DNA of 64,000 nucleotides from Ruegeria sp. Alg231-54 (GCF_900143525.1 NZ_FREZ01000001.1:434001-498000), one strand, 5' to 3'. Shown: positions 26,812 through 36,334, counted from the stretch's first letter. Numbers and translations: made by a program. Notes: a model not told the origin generated them from the sequence alone.

Positions 26812-28311
26812 ATGACCGAGCTGTCCCATTTCATCAACGGCGAGAATGTCGCCGGAACCTCAGGACGATTTGACGACGTCTTTAACCCCGCCACTGGCGA
26901 GGTTCAGTACAAGTGCCCGATGGCAAGTGCTGCTGAAACCACGGCGGCAATCGAAAGCGCAGCCGCCGCGCAGCTTACCTGGGGTGCAACCAATCCACAG
27001 AAACGCGCACGTGTCATGATGGCCATGGTTCACCTGATGAACCGCGACATGGACAAACTGGCCGAGGCGCTCAGCCGCGAGCATGGCAAAACCATCCCAG
27101 ACGCCAAGGGCGACTTGCAGCGCGGTCTGGAAGTGATCGAATACTGCATCGCCGCACCGCAGATGCTGAAGGGAGAGTTCACCGACAGCGCAGGCCCTGG
27201 CATCGACATGTATTCCATGCGGCAGCCGCTGGGTGTTGTTGCATCCATTATGCCGTTCAACTTCCCAGCCATGATGCCGCTTTGGCACGTAGGCCCTGCC
27301 CTGGCCTGCGGCAACGCAGTGGTTCTGAAACCGTCCGAGCGTGATCCCTCCGTTCCCCTGATGCTAGCAGAGCTGTTTGTCGAAGCCGGCCTGCCCAAGG
27401 GCGTCTTCCAGGTCGTCAATGGCGACAAAGAGGCCGTGGACACTCTGCTGGACAGCGATACCATTCAGGGCGTGTCCTTTGTTGGCTCGACCCCGATCGC
27501 GCAATACATCTATTCCCGCGCGACTGCGAACGGTAAGCGCGCGCAGTGTTTCGGCGGCGCCAAGAACCACATGATCGTCATGCCTGACGCGGATCTGGAT
27601 CAGGCGGCCGACGCTTTGGTCGGTGCCGGGTTTGGCGCGGCGGGCGAACGCTGCATGGCCATCTCGGTTGCTGTGCCCGTTGGCGAAGAAACAGCCGACG
27701 CACTGATCGAAAAGCTGATTCCACGCGTTGAAAAGCTGAAGGTCGGCCCCTACACCGCCGGCGATGACGTCGACATGGGCCCAGTTGTAACCGGTGCTGC
27801 CAAAGAGCGTATTCTTGGTCTGATCAACTCGGGCGTAGAACAAGGCGCGAAGCTGGTTGTTGATAACCGCGACTTCAGCTTGCAGGGCTATGAGGACGGC
27901 TTCTTTGTCGGCCCACACCTGTTCGATAACGTGACGCCCGAGATGGACATCTACAAGCAAGAGATCTTTGGCCCGGTTCTGTCGACCGTGCGCGCAGGCT
28001 CTTATGAAGAAGCACTGAAACTGGCGATGGATCACGAGTACGGCAACGGCACTGCAATCTTCACTCGCGATGGCGACACCGCGCGCGACTTTGCCAGCCG
28101 TGTGAATATCGGCATGGTCGGGATCAACGTTCCGATCCCTGTTCCGCTGGCCTACCACACCTTTGGCGGCTGGAAAAAATCTATGTTTGGTGACCTGAAC
28201 CAGCACGGTCCGGATAGCTTCAAGTTCTACACCCGCACGAAAACCGTCACAGCGCGCTGGCCGTCGGGCATCAAAGAAGGTGGCGAATTCAACTTCAAAG
28301 CGATGGACTGA
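26812..28311 (+). CDS. mmsA: Methylmalonate-semialdehyde dehydrogenase (CoA-acylating)
   Basis: Oxidises methylmalonate semialdehyde to propionyl-CoA in valine degradation, and malonate semialdehyde to acetyl-CoA. 499 residues from ATG 26812, which has GGAGGAG upstream. The aldehyde dehydrogenase fold is clear, with KPSERDPSVPLMLAELF, GSTPIAQYIY and the catalytic cysteine in GAAGERCMAISV. It stands apart from the other valine genes at 32.8-35.9 kb and has its own divergent LysR gene. Confidence 0.95.
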   Translation: MTELSHFINGENVAGTSGRFDDVFNPATGEVQYKCPMASAAETTAAIESAAAAQLTWGATNPQKRARVMMAMVHLMNRDMDKLAEALSREHGKTIPDAKGDLQRGLEVIEYCIAAPQMLKGEFTDSAGPGIDMYSMRQPLGVVASIMPFNFPAMMPLWHVGPALACGNAVVLKPSERDPSVPLMLAELFVEAGLPKGVFQVVNGDKEAVDTLLDSDTIQGVSFVGSTPIAQYIYSRATANGKRAQCFGGAKNHMIVMPDADLDQAADALVGAGFGAAGERCMAISVAVPVGEETADALIEKLIPRVEKLKVGPYTAGDDVDMGPVVTGAAKERILGLINSGVEQGAKLVVDNRDFSLQGYEDGFFVGPHLFDNVTPEMDIYKQEIFGPVLSTVRAGSYEEALKLAMDHEYGNGTAIFTRDGDTARDFASRVNIGMVGINVPIPVPLAYHTFGGWKKSMFGDLNQHGPDSFKFYTRTKTVTARWPSGIKEGGEFNFKAMD

Positions 28312-28332
28312 TTTCCCACCCAAACAAATTCA

Positions 28333-28360
28333 AAAGGCCGCCCCGTTGGGCGGCCTTTTT
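28333..28360. terminator. Terminator between mmsA and the EF-hand gene
   Basis: AAAGGCCGCC, loop CCGTTG, GGCGGCCTTT, followed by TT. It serves mmsA on the plus strand; the A tract on the left could serve the convergent gene. Confidence 0.85.
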
Positions 28361-28377
28361 CGTTGCGCGGCGAGGGG

Positions 28378-29163
28378 TCAGTTCTGTAGAAATTCGCGCA
28401 ATGTGACTCTGCCATCAAAATTCGCGTCAAACTCGGCCATGACCATCCGCAGCTCGTGCGCAGGGATACAAGCTTTGGCAATGCCTTCGATCTTGTCGCT
28501 TTCAACCATGGTCAAGCATTCGGCCGACAGCGGCTCATCCATTTCCGGATCGGGGAACTCGATGAGATCCCGCACTTCCATGGCCACAAATTCATCCGGG
28601 GACACCACGCCATTTTCGTCGGCATCATATTCGAGAAACTCCACCGCCCGCTCTGCCAGATAGAAGATTTCGAATTCAGAATATTCGACGTGTCCGTCTG
28701 CGTTGGAATCCGCCCGATTGATCTCCTCAGCTGCAATAGCTTCTGGTGTGCAGGATTCTTTTGCCGCTTCACAATCATCCCCGACGATGAGGCCCTCATC
28801 TTCCGTCAGGAATTGGTACAATTCCGGTTCAGTAATCACCCCATCCCCGTCGCGATCCAACTCGGCAAAGAAGATCCGCGCCATAGGCGTTGCTTGTGCA
28901 GGTGTTTGGGCAGACCCCCAATAAAGACCAGCCAGTAACAAGACCGGCAGCAGATAGAGCGTCTTAGGGGCAAAACGGCTGAGCGTTCGAATGGGCATTT
29001 CATCTTCTCCGACAGTGTCTGGTGAAGGCCCTGCCAGCTCGCGGTCGATCACACCACGCACGAGTTCGCTCATCGACGATCCGCGCTGTTCGCTCAGATC
29101 TGCCAACTTGCTTTTCAACTCATAAGATACGCGAATTTCCAAGGTTTCCGATTTCTTGGTCAT
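28378..29163 (-). CDS. Membrane-spanning ribbon-helix-helix / EF-hand protein (candidate transmembrane calcium-responsive regulator)
   Basis: 261 residues from the ATG at 29163. Residues 5-44 have the ribbon-helix-helix pattern: strand LEIRVS, helix LKSKLADLSEQRG, then SSMSELVRGVIDREL. One membrane segment lies at 66-85, preceded by R59, R63 and K67, which puts the N-terminus inside. The periplasmic part has four canonical 12-residue EF loops, each beginning with D and ending with E: 103-114, 152-163, 180-191 and 246-257. Two cysteine pairs (C131/C138, C216/C232) could form disulfides. I know no described family with this order. DNA control by calcium is inference. Confidence 0.85.
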   Translation of the reverse strand: MTKKSETLEIRVSYELKSKLADLSEQRGSSMSELVRGVIDRELAGPSPDTVGEDEMPIRTLSRFAPKTLYLLPVLLLAGLYWGSAQTPAQATPMARIFFAELDRDGDGVITEPELYQFLTEDEGLIVGDDCEAAKESCTPEAIAAEEINRADSNADGHVEYSEFEIFYLAERAVEFLEYDADENGVVSPDEFVAMEVRDLIEFPDPEMDEPLSAECLTMVESDKIEGIAKACIPAHELRMVMAEFDANFDGRVTLREFLQN

Positions 29164-29192
29164 ATCGTGCGGTCTCCGAACATCTGTGGGCC

Positions 29193-29297
29193 TGTCCCCT
29201 GGAATTGGAGCAGACATGCCCGAAAAAATACCCCAAGCCGTGTCCCGCAAACAGCAAAAACCTGTCCGGACACCGAGTATTCCCCCGTCCGGACAGG
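29193..29297. promoter_or_regulatory. TGTCC/GGACA repeat array between the RHH/EF-hand gene and the L,D-transpeptidase gene
   Basis: TGTCC occurs at 29193 and 29241. CCTGTCCGGAC (29261-29271) and GTCCGGACAGG (29287-29297) form a perfect 11-bp inverted repeat, and each arm contains a palindrome centred on TCCGGA, 23 bp apart. Ribbon-helix-helix proteins usually bind such short tandem palindromes. An RNA hairpin role is also possible. Confidence 0.55.
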
Positions 29298-29414
29298 CAA
29301 TAAACTGCGTCAAATGTGTAAATCTCACGGAAAATTTAAGCCAAGCATCTGGCCCTGAGGGAAAGCAGTTACTAAATTGCCCGAAACCATAGAGCATTCC
29401 TTCAGGAGGCATCC

Positions 29415-30014
29415 GTGTCCAGTTCCCGTATTAATCGTCGTACCGCCTTGCTGGGTGCTGCGTCCGTCCTAGCGACGCCGACGCTTCTGCGCGCCCAAAG
29501 CTCAGATGCTTTCCCAACAACAGAAGAGGCGATCAGCACGCAATTGCCGGTGCGCCGCAATGTCTCGTCCTTCTCGCAACAGAACTGGCAGGACCATTTT
29601 GACCAGCTGGGCGCGGGGGCTTTGCTGGCCGATATCACCAGCCGCGCGGTGCACTATTGGGGGCCCGATGGCACCTACAAACTTTACCCCAGTTCGGTAC
29701 CGATGAGCGAAGAGCTGACGAAGCGCGGTTATACCAAGGTTGTGCGCAAAGCGGAGAACCCAAGCTGGACACCGACCGCGTCAATGCGCGAGCGTGATCC
29801 GCTGTTGCCAGTGCGTATGGAAGGTGGTGAACCAGGCAACCCGTTGGGCACCCGTGCAATGTATCTGGGCTGGCCAGCCTATCTTGTACACGGCACCCAC
29901 GATACGCGAAAAATCGGGCGCCAAAGCTCGTCCGGGTGCATCGGCCTGTACAATCAACATGTCGAGGAATTGTTTCCTCTCGTCCAGGTCGGAACCCAGG
30001 TCAGACTGGTCTAA
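29415..30014 (+). CDS. Exported L,D-transpeptidase (YkuD/ErfK type)
   Basis: Periplasmic enzyme that cross-links or anchors to peptidoglycan, 199 residues. It starts with GTG at 29415 after a perfect AGGAGG. The N-terminus has a twin-arginine-like signal NRRTALLGAASVLA, ending near LLRAQ. The catalytic motif is VHGTHDTRKIG followed by SSGCIGLYN with C175; the usual arginine after GC(I/V) is replaced by glycine, a variant I have seen in this group. It is divergent from the RHH/EF-hand gene and may be its target. Confidence 0.9.
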   Translation: MSSSRINRRTALLGAASVLATPTLLRAQSSDAFPTTEEAISTQLPVRRNVSSFSQQNWQDHFDQLGAGALLADITSRAVHYWGPDGTYKLYPSSVPMSEELTKRGYTKVVRKAENPSWTPTASMRERDPLLPVRMEGGEPGNPLGTRAMYLGWPAYLVHGTHDTRKIGRQSSSGCIGLYNQHVEELFPLVQVGTQVRLV

Positions 30015-30018
30015 CGAC

Positions 30019-30050
30019 AAAGCCCCGGCCATAAGGACCGGGGCTTTTTT
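30019..30050. terminator. Terminator between the L,D-transpeptidase and fasciclin genes
   Basis: AAAGCCCCGG, loop of nine, CCGGGGCTTT, followed by TTT; a perfect 10-bp stem between convergent genes. Confidence 0.9.
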
Positions 30051-30066
30051 ATGAAATCAAAGTATC

Positions 30067-30552
30067 TTATTCCGGCAGGATCACAGCGTCGACAACGTGG
30101 ATCACACCATTGCTGGTCTCAATATCGGCCTGAATGACTTCGGCACCGTTAACTTTCACGCCGTTCTTTGCATTTACGCTCAGGCGATCGCCTTGCACGG
30201 TCAGAACCTTGGCGCGCTTGCCAGCGATGTCACCGGACATCACCTTGGCGGGAACCACGTGATAGGTCAGAATTTCGACCAGTTGGTCTTTGTTCTCCGG
30301 CAACAGCAGTGTTTCCACCGTACCTTCGGGCAGTGCCGCAAAAGCGTCATCAGTCGGTGCGAACACTGTGAACGGTCCGTCACTTTTCAACGTGTCGACA
30401 AGCCCCGCAGCCTGAACGGCGGCGACCAATGTGTTGAAGGAACCGGCTGATACTGCGGTATCCACGATATCTGCAGCCTGTGCTTTTACAGGCAGTGTCA
30501 GTGCAATTGCGGCGGCGGCGCCCATAAACGTACGACGAAACATGGCTGTCAT
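30067..30552 (-). CDS. Secreted fasciclin (FAS1) domain protein
   Basis: A 161-residue exported protein with one FAS1 domain. A signal peptide ends near VKAQAA (about residue 27). The two conserved boxes are [15 protein letters not shown] (H1) and the late [12 protein letters not shown] (H2), with YHVVP between them. FAS1 proteins mediate adhesion; bacterial single-domain forms are exported and poorly understood. GGAGAGGAG lies just before the ATG; the ATG three codons later is also possible. Confidence 0.92.
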   Translation of the reverse strand: MTAMFRRTFMGAAAAIALTLPVKAQAADIVDTAVSAGSFNTLVAAVQAAGLVDTLKSDGPFTVFAPTDDAFAALPEGTVETLLLPENKDQLVEILTYHVVPAKVMSGDIAGKRAKVLTVQGDRLSVNAKNGVKVNGAEVIQADIETSNGVIHVVDAVILPE

Positions 30553-30614
30553 CTCCTCTCCAGCTAGTTATGGAAAGGGGTACGGGCGCTTAGTCGCGCC
30601 GGATCACTAACAGA

Positions 30615-31466
30615 TCAATTTTCTTTGACCTGAACCCATATGCTTTGGGCGCGACCGTCTTTCAAAAATGGCAAGGATTCGACCGCATCGGGGCGATCCT
30701 GTTGAAGGTAGTATCCGGGCCAAAGCATTGAATATGCACCAGATTGCAGGAGTGCATGCAGCATGTACTGCTCACCCCAGCCCGGGCAATCATAGAAGAA
30801 CCGTTTGGGATATTCATAAGGCAGAAAAACATCGTGCACATGAATGACCACACCGGGTTTGAGCGCCGGAATGATACGGCAGAACAGGTGCGCGACGTCA
30901 TTACTCAAGCGAACAACGTGACTGGAATCGATGAACAATACGTCACCGGATTCGAGTTTCTCGAACAGTGCCGGATCGACTTCTTCCAGACGTTTTTGTT
31001 CGAACTCATCCACCACATGCGCGATATCTGCCCGTGGATACGGATCGATTGCGGTGACGTTGGTCTGCAACCCGCCGTCGATAATCGCCTGCCGAGTCAC
31101 ACGGGTCGAGTTGCCGCAACCCACCTCGATCACCCGTTTGGGTTTGAACCTGCGTATCATCAGATACAGCGCATCCGCGTCCGGGCTGTCGTAGTACCCA
31201 TTGTTGATACGATAACCGGTCTTGTTGCGCGCCGGGTCTTTCAGAGCTTCCAGAGAAACAGAGTGTTCTTGGTATTCCGACACCAATTGAGTGATATCGA
31301 ACCCGTCCATCCCCGGTGACAAGGTATAGGCCGGGCGGGTCAGGCCCCCTGCCCGTTCAAACGCCTCAAGGCGCGCGCGCTCGCCCCGTTCGGTCACTTT
31401 GTCGATCAGTTTCACACCAAACCGGTCAAGCACGGCGTTCAGCCGGGGGAATTTCCTTGGTTTCAC
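30615..31466 (-). CDS. SAM-dependent methyltransferase (class I, Methyltransf_24-like)
   Basis: A 283-residue cytoplasmic protein with the Rossmann-type SAM motif [18 protein letters not shown] near 111-128, then AIDPYP and [16 protein letters not shown] as motifs II and III. The second half, with [16 protein letters not shown], resembles sugar- or small-molecule-modifying methyltransferases of this family. Substrate unknown. It is divergent from the YbdK-like gene 138 bases away. Confidence 0.82.
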   Translation of the reverse strand: MKPRKFPRLNAVLDRFGVKLIDKVTERGERARLEAFERAGGLTRPAYTLSPGMDGFDITQLVSEYQEHSVSLEALKDPARNKTGYRINNGYYDSPDADALYLMIRRFKPKRVIEVGCGNSTRVTRQAIIDGGLQTNVTAIDPYPRADIAHVVDEFEQKRLEEVDPALFEKLESGDVLFIDSSHVVRLSNDVAHLFCRIIPALKPGVVIHVHDVFLPYEYPKRFFYDCPGWGEQYMLHALLQSGAYSMLWPGYYLQQDRPDAVESLPFLKDGRAQSIWVQVKEN

Positions 31467-31604
31467 GGGGGCTCCGGGTTTGATGACTGTCTAGACGCCT
31501 CCTTACCTGTGCTCATGGGGGCTTCGCAAGAACCCTGCTGGCAAACACTTGGCAAAAAGACAATTTCCGTATTCACTGTTTGGAACATAGTTGCGAGGGC
31601 CGGA

Positions 31605-32720
31605 ATGCAGCAGGAATTTACGCTGGGCATTGAAGAAGAGTATCTGTTGGTTGATCGAGACAGTCTGGAACTCGCCGAAGCGCCTGCCGCGTTGATGGAA
31701 GCCTGCCAGGCCGATTTTGAAGGACAGGTCAGCCCCGAATTCCTGCAATGCCAGATCGAGGTCGGTACACGGCCGCATGTGACCATCAGCTCTGCGCGCG
31801 AAGATCTGAAACGCTTGCGGTCCTGTGTTTCGAAACGCGCTGCCGAGCACAACCTTGCCCCAATCGCTGTATCCTGCCACCCCTTTGCCGACTGGAAAAA
31901 ACAGCAACACACGCGCAAAGACCGATATGACGCGCTCCAACACGCGTTGGGCGGTGTCGCGCGGCGTATGCTGATCTGTGGCATGCATGTCCATATCGGG
32001 GTGGCCGATTCAGCCTTGCGCGCCGACCTGATTCCGCAGCTGTCCTACTTTTTGCCGCATCTCTTGGCCTTGTCGACGTCATCGCCCTATTGGAACGGTG
32101 AGGACACTGGTCTGTCTTCGTACAGGTTAACGGTGTTCGACAATCTGCCTCGGACCGGACTCCCGCCGATCTTTTCCGGCTGGTCCGAATATGAACGTAC
32201 TACGGGCGTTCTGGTCGAACTGGGCGTGATCGAAGACACCACGAAAATTTGGTGGGATCTGCGACCTTCGCACCAGTACCCAACACTGGAAACCCGGATC
32301 ATGGACGTGCAGCCCCGCATGGAGCATGCACTTTCACTAGCCGCAATGGTGCAGGCGTTAACGCGCATGTTGTGCCGCCTGAAAGACAGAAACCTCAGGT
32401 GGCGGCAATATGATCGGTTCTTGATTGGCGAAAATCGCTGGCGCGCGCAACGCTATGGCGTGGGCGAAGGCATGATCGACTTCGGAGATCGCTCGATCAA
32501 ACCTATGCCGGAACTCATGGGCGAACTGATGGGCTTACTCGCCGAAGATGCCGAAGCGCTGGGCACCATGACCGAGTTGGCAAAGCTACAGCAAATTGCC
32601 CAGAACGGCACCTCGGCCACCCGCCAGCGCCGGGTTCATGCCGAAGCAGCGGCAAATGGCGATGACCCTGGCAAGGCTGTCGTTCAGCACTTGATTGACG
32701 AATTCCATCAAGACCTCTGA
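31605..32720 (+). CDS. YbdK-type carboxylate-amine ligase (GCS2 family)
   Basis: A 371-residue ATP-dependent ligase of the glutamate-cysteine ligase 2 superfamily; YbdK itself has weak gamma-glutamylcysteine ligase activity, and the true substrate here is unknown. The family opening is [13 protein letters not shown], followed by [10 protein letters not shown] and the MHVHIGV segment. The ATG at 31605 was chosen as it starts this signature and has GAGGG upstream; an upstream ATG would add 32 residues with no homology. Confidence 0.9.
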   Translation: MQQEFTLGIEEEYLLVDRDSLELAEAPAALMEACQADFEGQVSPEFLQCQIEVGTRPHVTISSAREDLKRLRSCVSKRAAEHNLAPIAVSCHPFADWKKQQHTRKDRYDALQHALGGVARRMLICGMHVHIGVADSALRADLIPQLSYFLPHLLALSTSSPYWNGEDTGLSSYRLTVFDNLPRTGLPPIFSGWSEYERTTGVLVELGVIEDTTKIWWDLRPSHQYPTLETRIMDVQPRMEHALSLAAMVQALTRMLCRLKDRNLRWRQYDRFLIGENRWRAQRYGVGEGMIDFGDRSIKPMPELMGELMGLLAEDAEALGTMTELAKLQQIAQNGTSATRQRRVHAEAAANGDDPGKAVVQHLIDEFHQDL

Positions 32721-32837
32721 ACCTTGGCATGTTTTCCCGCACAAGAATGTGCCAGTGATTGCTGGCCGTGCAAAATTTCTGTAAGGATTGGGAAATAAAC
32801 ACTCGTTCAATTCATCGGGCAGCGTGGGAGGCAATCC

Positions 32838-33980
32838 ATGGATTTCGCAACAACCGAAGAGCAGAACGCAATCTTCGACATGGCCCATGATTTCGGGCAG
32901 GAAAACATCGCCCCATTTGCCCGCCAGTGGGAGGCCGACGGCACCATCCCCAAAGACCTTTGGCCGCGCATTGGTGAACTAGGTTTCGGCGGCCTATATG
33001 TTTCTGAGGACAGCGGCGGTTCTGGCCTGTCTCGTCTGGACGCCACGCTTGTATTCGAGGCTTTGTCGATGGCCTGCCCCTCTGTCGCGGCCTTTCTGTC
33101 GATCCACAACATGTGCGCCAAGATGCTGGACAACTTTGCCAGTGACGAGCTGAAATCCCGCATCATGCCCGATGTTCTAAGTTTGAACACCGTGCTCAGC
33201 TATTGCCTGACCGAGCCAGGTTCAGGTTCTGACGCAGCCGCTTTGAAAACCCGCGCTGAACGCACGAACGAAGGCTATACCCTGAACGGTACCAAGGCGT
33301 TTATCTCGGGCGGAGGGTATTCGGATGCCTATGTCTGCATGGTGCGTACCGGTCAGGATGGACCCAAGGGCATTTCGACGGTTTATGTCGAAGATGGCAC
33401 CTCCGGCCTTAGCTTTGGCGCGCTGGAACAGAAGATGGGGTGGAAAAGCCAGCCTACTGCTCAGGTACAGTTCGACGATTGCAAGATCCCCTCCGACAAC
33501 CTAGTCGGTGTCGAAGGCGACGGATTCAAATACGCAATGATGGGGCTGGATGGCGGACGTCTGAACATCGCCTCTTGTTCATTGGGTGCCGCGCAAACCG
33601 GGTTGAACATGACACTACAGTACATGTCCGAGCGGAAGGCATTCGGACAGTCTATCGACCAGTTTCAGGCCCTGCAGTTCCGTCTGGCAGATATGGAGAT
33701 CGAGCTGCAGGCCGCCCGGACATTCCTGCGTCAGGCGGCGTGGAAACTGGATCAGGGCGCGCCCGATGCAACAAAGTTCTGCGCTATGGCCAAGAAATTC
33801 GTGACCGAGACGGGATCGAAAGTGGTGGATCAGTGCCTGCAATTGCACGGCGGCTATGGCTATCTGGCCGACTATGGCATCGAAAAACTTGTGCGCGATC
33901 TGCGCGTGCATCAGATTTTGGAAGGCACGAACGAGATCATGAGGGTCATCGTTGCCCGCCAGATGCTCTCTCAGCGCTGA
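32838..33980 (+). CDS. Acyl-CoA dehydrogenase, probably isobutyryl-CoA dehydrogenase
   Basis: FAD enzyme of valine degradation, 380 residues. Motifs: YCLTEPGSGSDAAALKT (FAD binding) and, near the C-terminus, LHGGYGYLADYGIEKLVRDLRVHQILEGTNEI, with the catalytic glutamate in the last stretch. Isobutyryl-CoA is the inferred substrate because the next genes encode 3-hydroxyisobutyryl-CoA hydrolase and 3-hydroxyisobutyrate dehydrogenase. A GGGAGG ribosome site precedes the ATG. Confidence 0.9.
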   Translation: MDFATTEEQNAIFDMAHDFGQENIAPFARQWEADGTIPKDLWPRIGELGFGGLYVSEDSGGSGLSRLDATLVFEALSMACPSVAAFLSIHNMCAKMLDNFASDELKSRIMPDVLSLNTVLSYCLTEPGSGSDAAALKTRAERTNEGYTLNGTKAFISGGGYSDAYVCMVRTGQDGPKGISTVYVEDGTSGLSFGALEQKMGWKSQPTAQVQFDDCKIPSDNLVGVEGDGFKYAMMGLDGGRLNIASCSLGAAQTGLNMTLQYMSERKAFGQSIDQFQALQFRLADMEIELQAARTFLRQAAWKLDQGAPDATKFCAMAKKFVTETGSKVVDQCLQLHGGYGYLADYGIEKLVRDLRVHQILEGTNEIMRVIVARQMLSQR

Positions 33981-33987
33981 GGACTTT

Positions 33988-35028
33988 ATGTCGGACATTT
34001 ATATTCGCACCGCAGGCCGTGCCGGTCGTATCACCCTGACCCGAACCAAGGCCCTGAATGCACTCAGCTATGACATGTGCCTGGCGATCGACACCGCGCT
34101 GCGCAACTGGCGCGAGGACGACGCGGTCGAACTGGTTATTCTGGATGCCGAGGGCGACAAGGCCTTTTGCGCGGGCGGTGACATTGCCGAGCTTTATGAG
34201 ACCGGCACCAAGGGCGATTTTGAATACGGCCGAAAGTTCTGGCGCGATGAGTACCGCTTGAATGCTCTGATCTTCGAATACCCAAAGCCAGTAGTCAGCT
34301 TTCTTCAGGGGTTCACGATGGGTGGTGGCGTCGGCATCGGTTGCCATGGCAGCCATCGCATCGTGGGTGAAACGTCGCAAATCGCCCTGCCTGAATGCTC
34401 GATTGGTTTGGTTCCGGATGTCGGCAGCACACTGATGCTGGCACTCGCACCCGGACGGTTAGGTGAATATCTCGGCACTACCGGTCATCGTATGGGTCCA
34501 GCAGATGCCATTCTGGTCGGTTTCGCAGATCATTACATTCCGATCCAGCAATGGCCGGATCTGATCGACATGCTTGAAGCATCCGGCGACGCCAGCATTC
34601 TTGAAAGCCATTCCGAAACGCCGCCCCAAGGCTCGTTGGGCGCAATGCAAGATGCGATTGAGTCAGATTTCGGTGGCGAAACTCTTGCAGATATACAGAA
34701 CAGCCTGCGCAACTCGAACAATGACACCGCCTCTGACGCGCTGAAGTTGATCGGGCGCAATTCGCCACTCTCCATGGCTTGCACGGTCGAAATGCTGCAC
34801 CGTCTACGCGCTCCAAACCTGACCATACGCAAGGCGTTGGAATTGGAGTATCGATTCACCTATCGCGCGATGGAGCACGGGGACTTTCTGGAGGGTATCC
34901 GGGCGCAGATCATCGACAAGGATCGCAACCCGAGCTGGCGCCATCAGAACCAAGACATACCGGCTGTCGCTGTTTCAAAGATGCTACAACCTTTGGGCGC
35001 GGACACGCTGACTTTTGAGGAGGATTAA
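33988..35028 (+). CDS. 3-hydroxyisobutyryl-CoA hydrolase (enoyl-CoA hydratase fold)
   Basis: Removes CoA from 3-hydroxyisobutyryl-CoA in valine breakdown; 346 residues, longer than plain hydratases, as expected. The crotonase oxyanion segments are FCAGGDIAELYETG and FLQGFTMGGGVGIGCHGSHRIV, with the hydrolase-type PECSIGLVPDVG. The ATG at 33988 is seven bases after the dehydrogenase stop; an earlier in-frame ATG overlaps that gene and is unlikely. Confidence 0.92.
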   Translation: MSDIYIRTAGRAGRITLTRTKALNALSYDMCLAIDTALRNWREDDAVELVILDAEGDKAFCAGGDIAELYETGTKGDFEYGRKFWRDEYRLNALIFEYPKPVVSFLQGFTMGGGVGIGCHGSHRIVGETSQIALPECSIGLVPDVGSTLMLALAPGRLGEYLGTTGHRMGPADAILVGFADHYIPIQQWPDLIDMLEASGDASILESHSETPPQGSLGAMQDAIESDFGGETLADIQNSLRNSNNDTASDALKLIGRNSPLSMACTVEMLHRLRAPNLTIRKALELEYRFTYRAMEHGDFLEGIRAQIIDKDRNPSWRHQNQDIPAVAVSKMLQPLGADTLTFEED

Positions 35029-35031
35029 GGA

Positions 35032-35904
35032 ATGAAAATCGGGTTTATCGGTCTGGGCAACATGGGCAATCCGATGGCGGCCAACCTTGCCAAAGCAGGG
35101 CATGATGTCAGCGGCTTTGACATGGCGGATGTCTCTGTCCCGGGTGTCACTATTGCCAGTTCCGGTCCTGAGGCCGCGACTGGTGCCGACATCGTCGTGA
35201 CCATGCTGCCGAACGGACAGATCCTGCGGGCGGTGGCAAAAGAGATCATTCCCGCCATGGCACCCGGAGCGGTCTGGATCGACTGTTCAACGGTCGATGT
35301 CGACAGCGCGCGTGCCGTCGCTGAGCAGGCCAAGGAAGCGGACGTTCTCGCAGTAGACGCCCCTGTGTCAGGTGGCATAGGTGGTGCGGCAGCGGGTACG
35401 CTGACCTTCATGGCAGGCGGTAGCGACGCGGCGTTTGAAAAGGCATCGCCGCTGTTCGACATCATGGGTCAGAAAGCTGTGCATTGCGGCGAATCCGGTG
35501 CTGGTCAAGCGGCCAAGATTTGCAACAACATGATCCTGGGCGTAACCATGATCGCCACCTGCGAAGCCTTTGCGCTGGCCGACAAGCTTGGGTTGGACCG
35601 GCAAAAGATGTTTGATGTGGTCAGCACGTCATCGGGCTATAGCTGGACGATGAACGCCTATTGCCCTGCCCCAGGTGTCGGCCCTGCAAGCCCCGCGGAC
35701 AACGACTATCAGCCCGGTTTCGCGGCTGAACTGATGCTGAAAGATCTTCGCCTCAGCCAGCAAGCTGCTGAAAGTTCGGACGCAGACACGCCCATGGGAC
35801 AGGTTGCAACGGCGCTTTATGAGAAATTCGTCGAATCCGAAGACGGGCTGGGCAAGGATTTTTCCGCCATGCTGCCACGTTTTGAAAACCGTACCAGGGG
35901 CTAG
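35032..35904 (+). CDS. mmsB: 3-hydroxyisobutyrate dehydrogenase
   Basis: NAD-dependent oxidation of 3-hydroxyisobutyrate to methylmalonate semialdehyde, the substrate of MmsA encoded 8 kb away. 290 residues. N-terminal signature MKIGFIGLGNMGNPMAANLAKAG; the substrate/catalysis segment DAPVSGGIGGAAAGTLTFMAGG and the catalytic lysine in GAGQAAKICNNM. It begins three bases after the hydrolase gene, so the three form an operon. Confidence 0.95.
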   Translation: MKIGFIGLGNMGNPMAANLAKAGHDVSGFDMADVSVPGVTIASSGPEAATGADIVVTMLPNGQILRAVAKEIIPAMAPGAVWIDCSTVDVDSARAVAEQAKEADVLAVDAPVSGGIGGAAAGTLTFMAGGSDAAFEKASPLFDIMGQKAVHCGESGAGQAAKICNNMILGVTMIATCEAFALADKLGLDRQKMFDVVSTSSGYSWTMNAYCPAPGVGPASPADNDYQPGFAAELMLKDLRLSQQAAESSDADTPMGQVATALYEKFVESEDGLGKDFSAMLPRFENRTRG

Positions 35905-35998
35905 TCGCCACAGGATGGCAACTTCCTGCCCATCGGGTTGACCGGCGGACAAACAGCGGCCATCTGTTTCCTAACCGCGCTTTAACGCGAAAGGAAAC

Positions 35999-36334
35999 AT
36001 GATGTCGCGAATTCTGTCTGTTACTTTGACCATTGTCGCGCTTTCATTGAGCCCGGCTACAGTAATGGCAGGGAACGGAAAGAGTAAGGCAGGTCATTGC
36101 CCGCCAGGCCTGGCAAAAAAAGCAGTGCCCTGTGTTCCGCCGGGTCAGGTAAAAAACCTGTACAACAAGGGCGACTATATCACGCGTGACTACCGCTGGA
36201 TCAACGATCCTTACCGTTATGGTCTGAATCGCGGCGGATCCTACATTCGCGCGGGCGATTACGTTTATCGTATCGACCCCGAAACGCAAAAGGTGCTGAA
36301 CCTGATCGGCGCAGTGGCTGATATTCTTTACTAA
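35999..36334 (+). CDS. Small secreted protein with RcnB-like C-terminus
   Basis: A 111-residue exported protein. A signal peptide ends near TVMAG. The mature part starts GKSKAGHCPPGLAKKAVPCVPPGQ, then a tyrosine-rich segment and GGSYIRAGDYVYRIDPETQKVLNLIGAVADIL. The last part resembles the RcnB/YohN family of periplasmic nickel/cobalt homeostasis proteins, but similarity is only by pattern. Two adjacent ATG codons follow AAGGA. It is convergent with uvrA. Function unknown. Confidence 0.7.
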   Translation: MMSRILSVTLTIVALSLSPATVMAGNGKSKAGHCPPGLAKKAVPCVPPGQVKNLYNKGDYITRDYRWINDPYRYGLNRGGSYIRAGDYVYRIDPETQKVLNLIGAVADILY

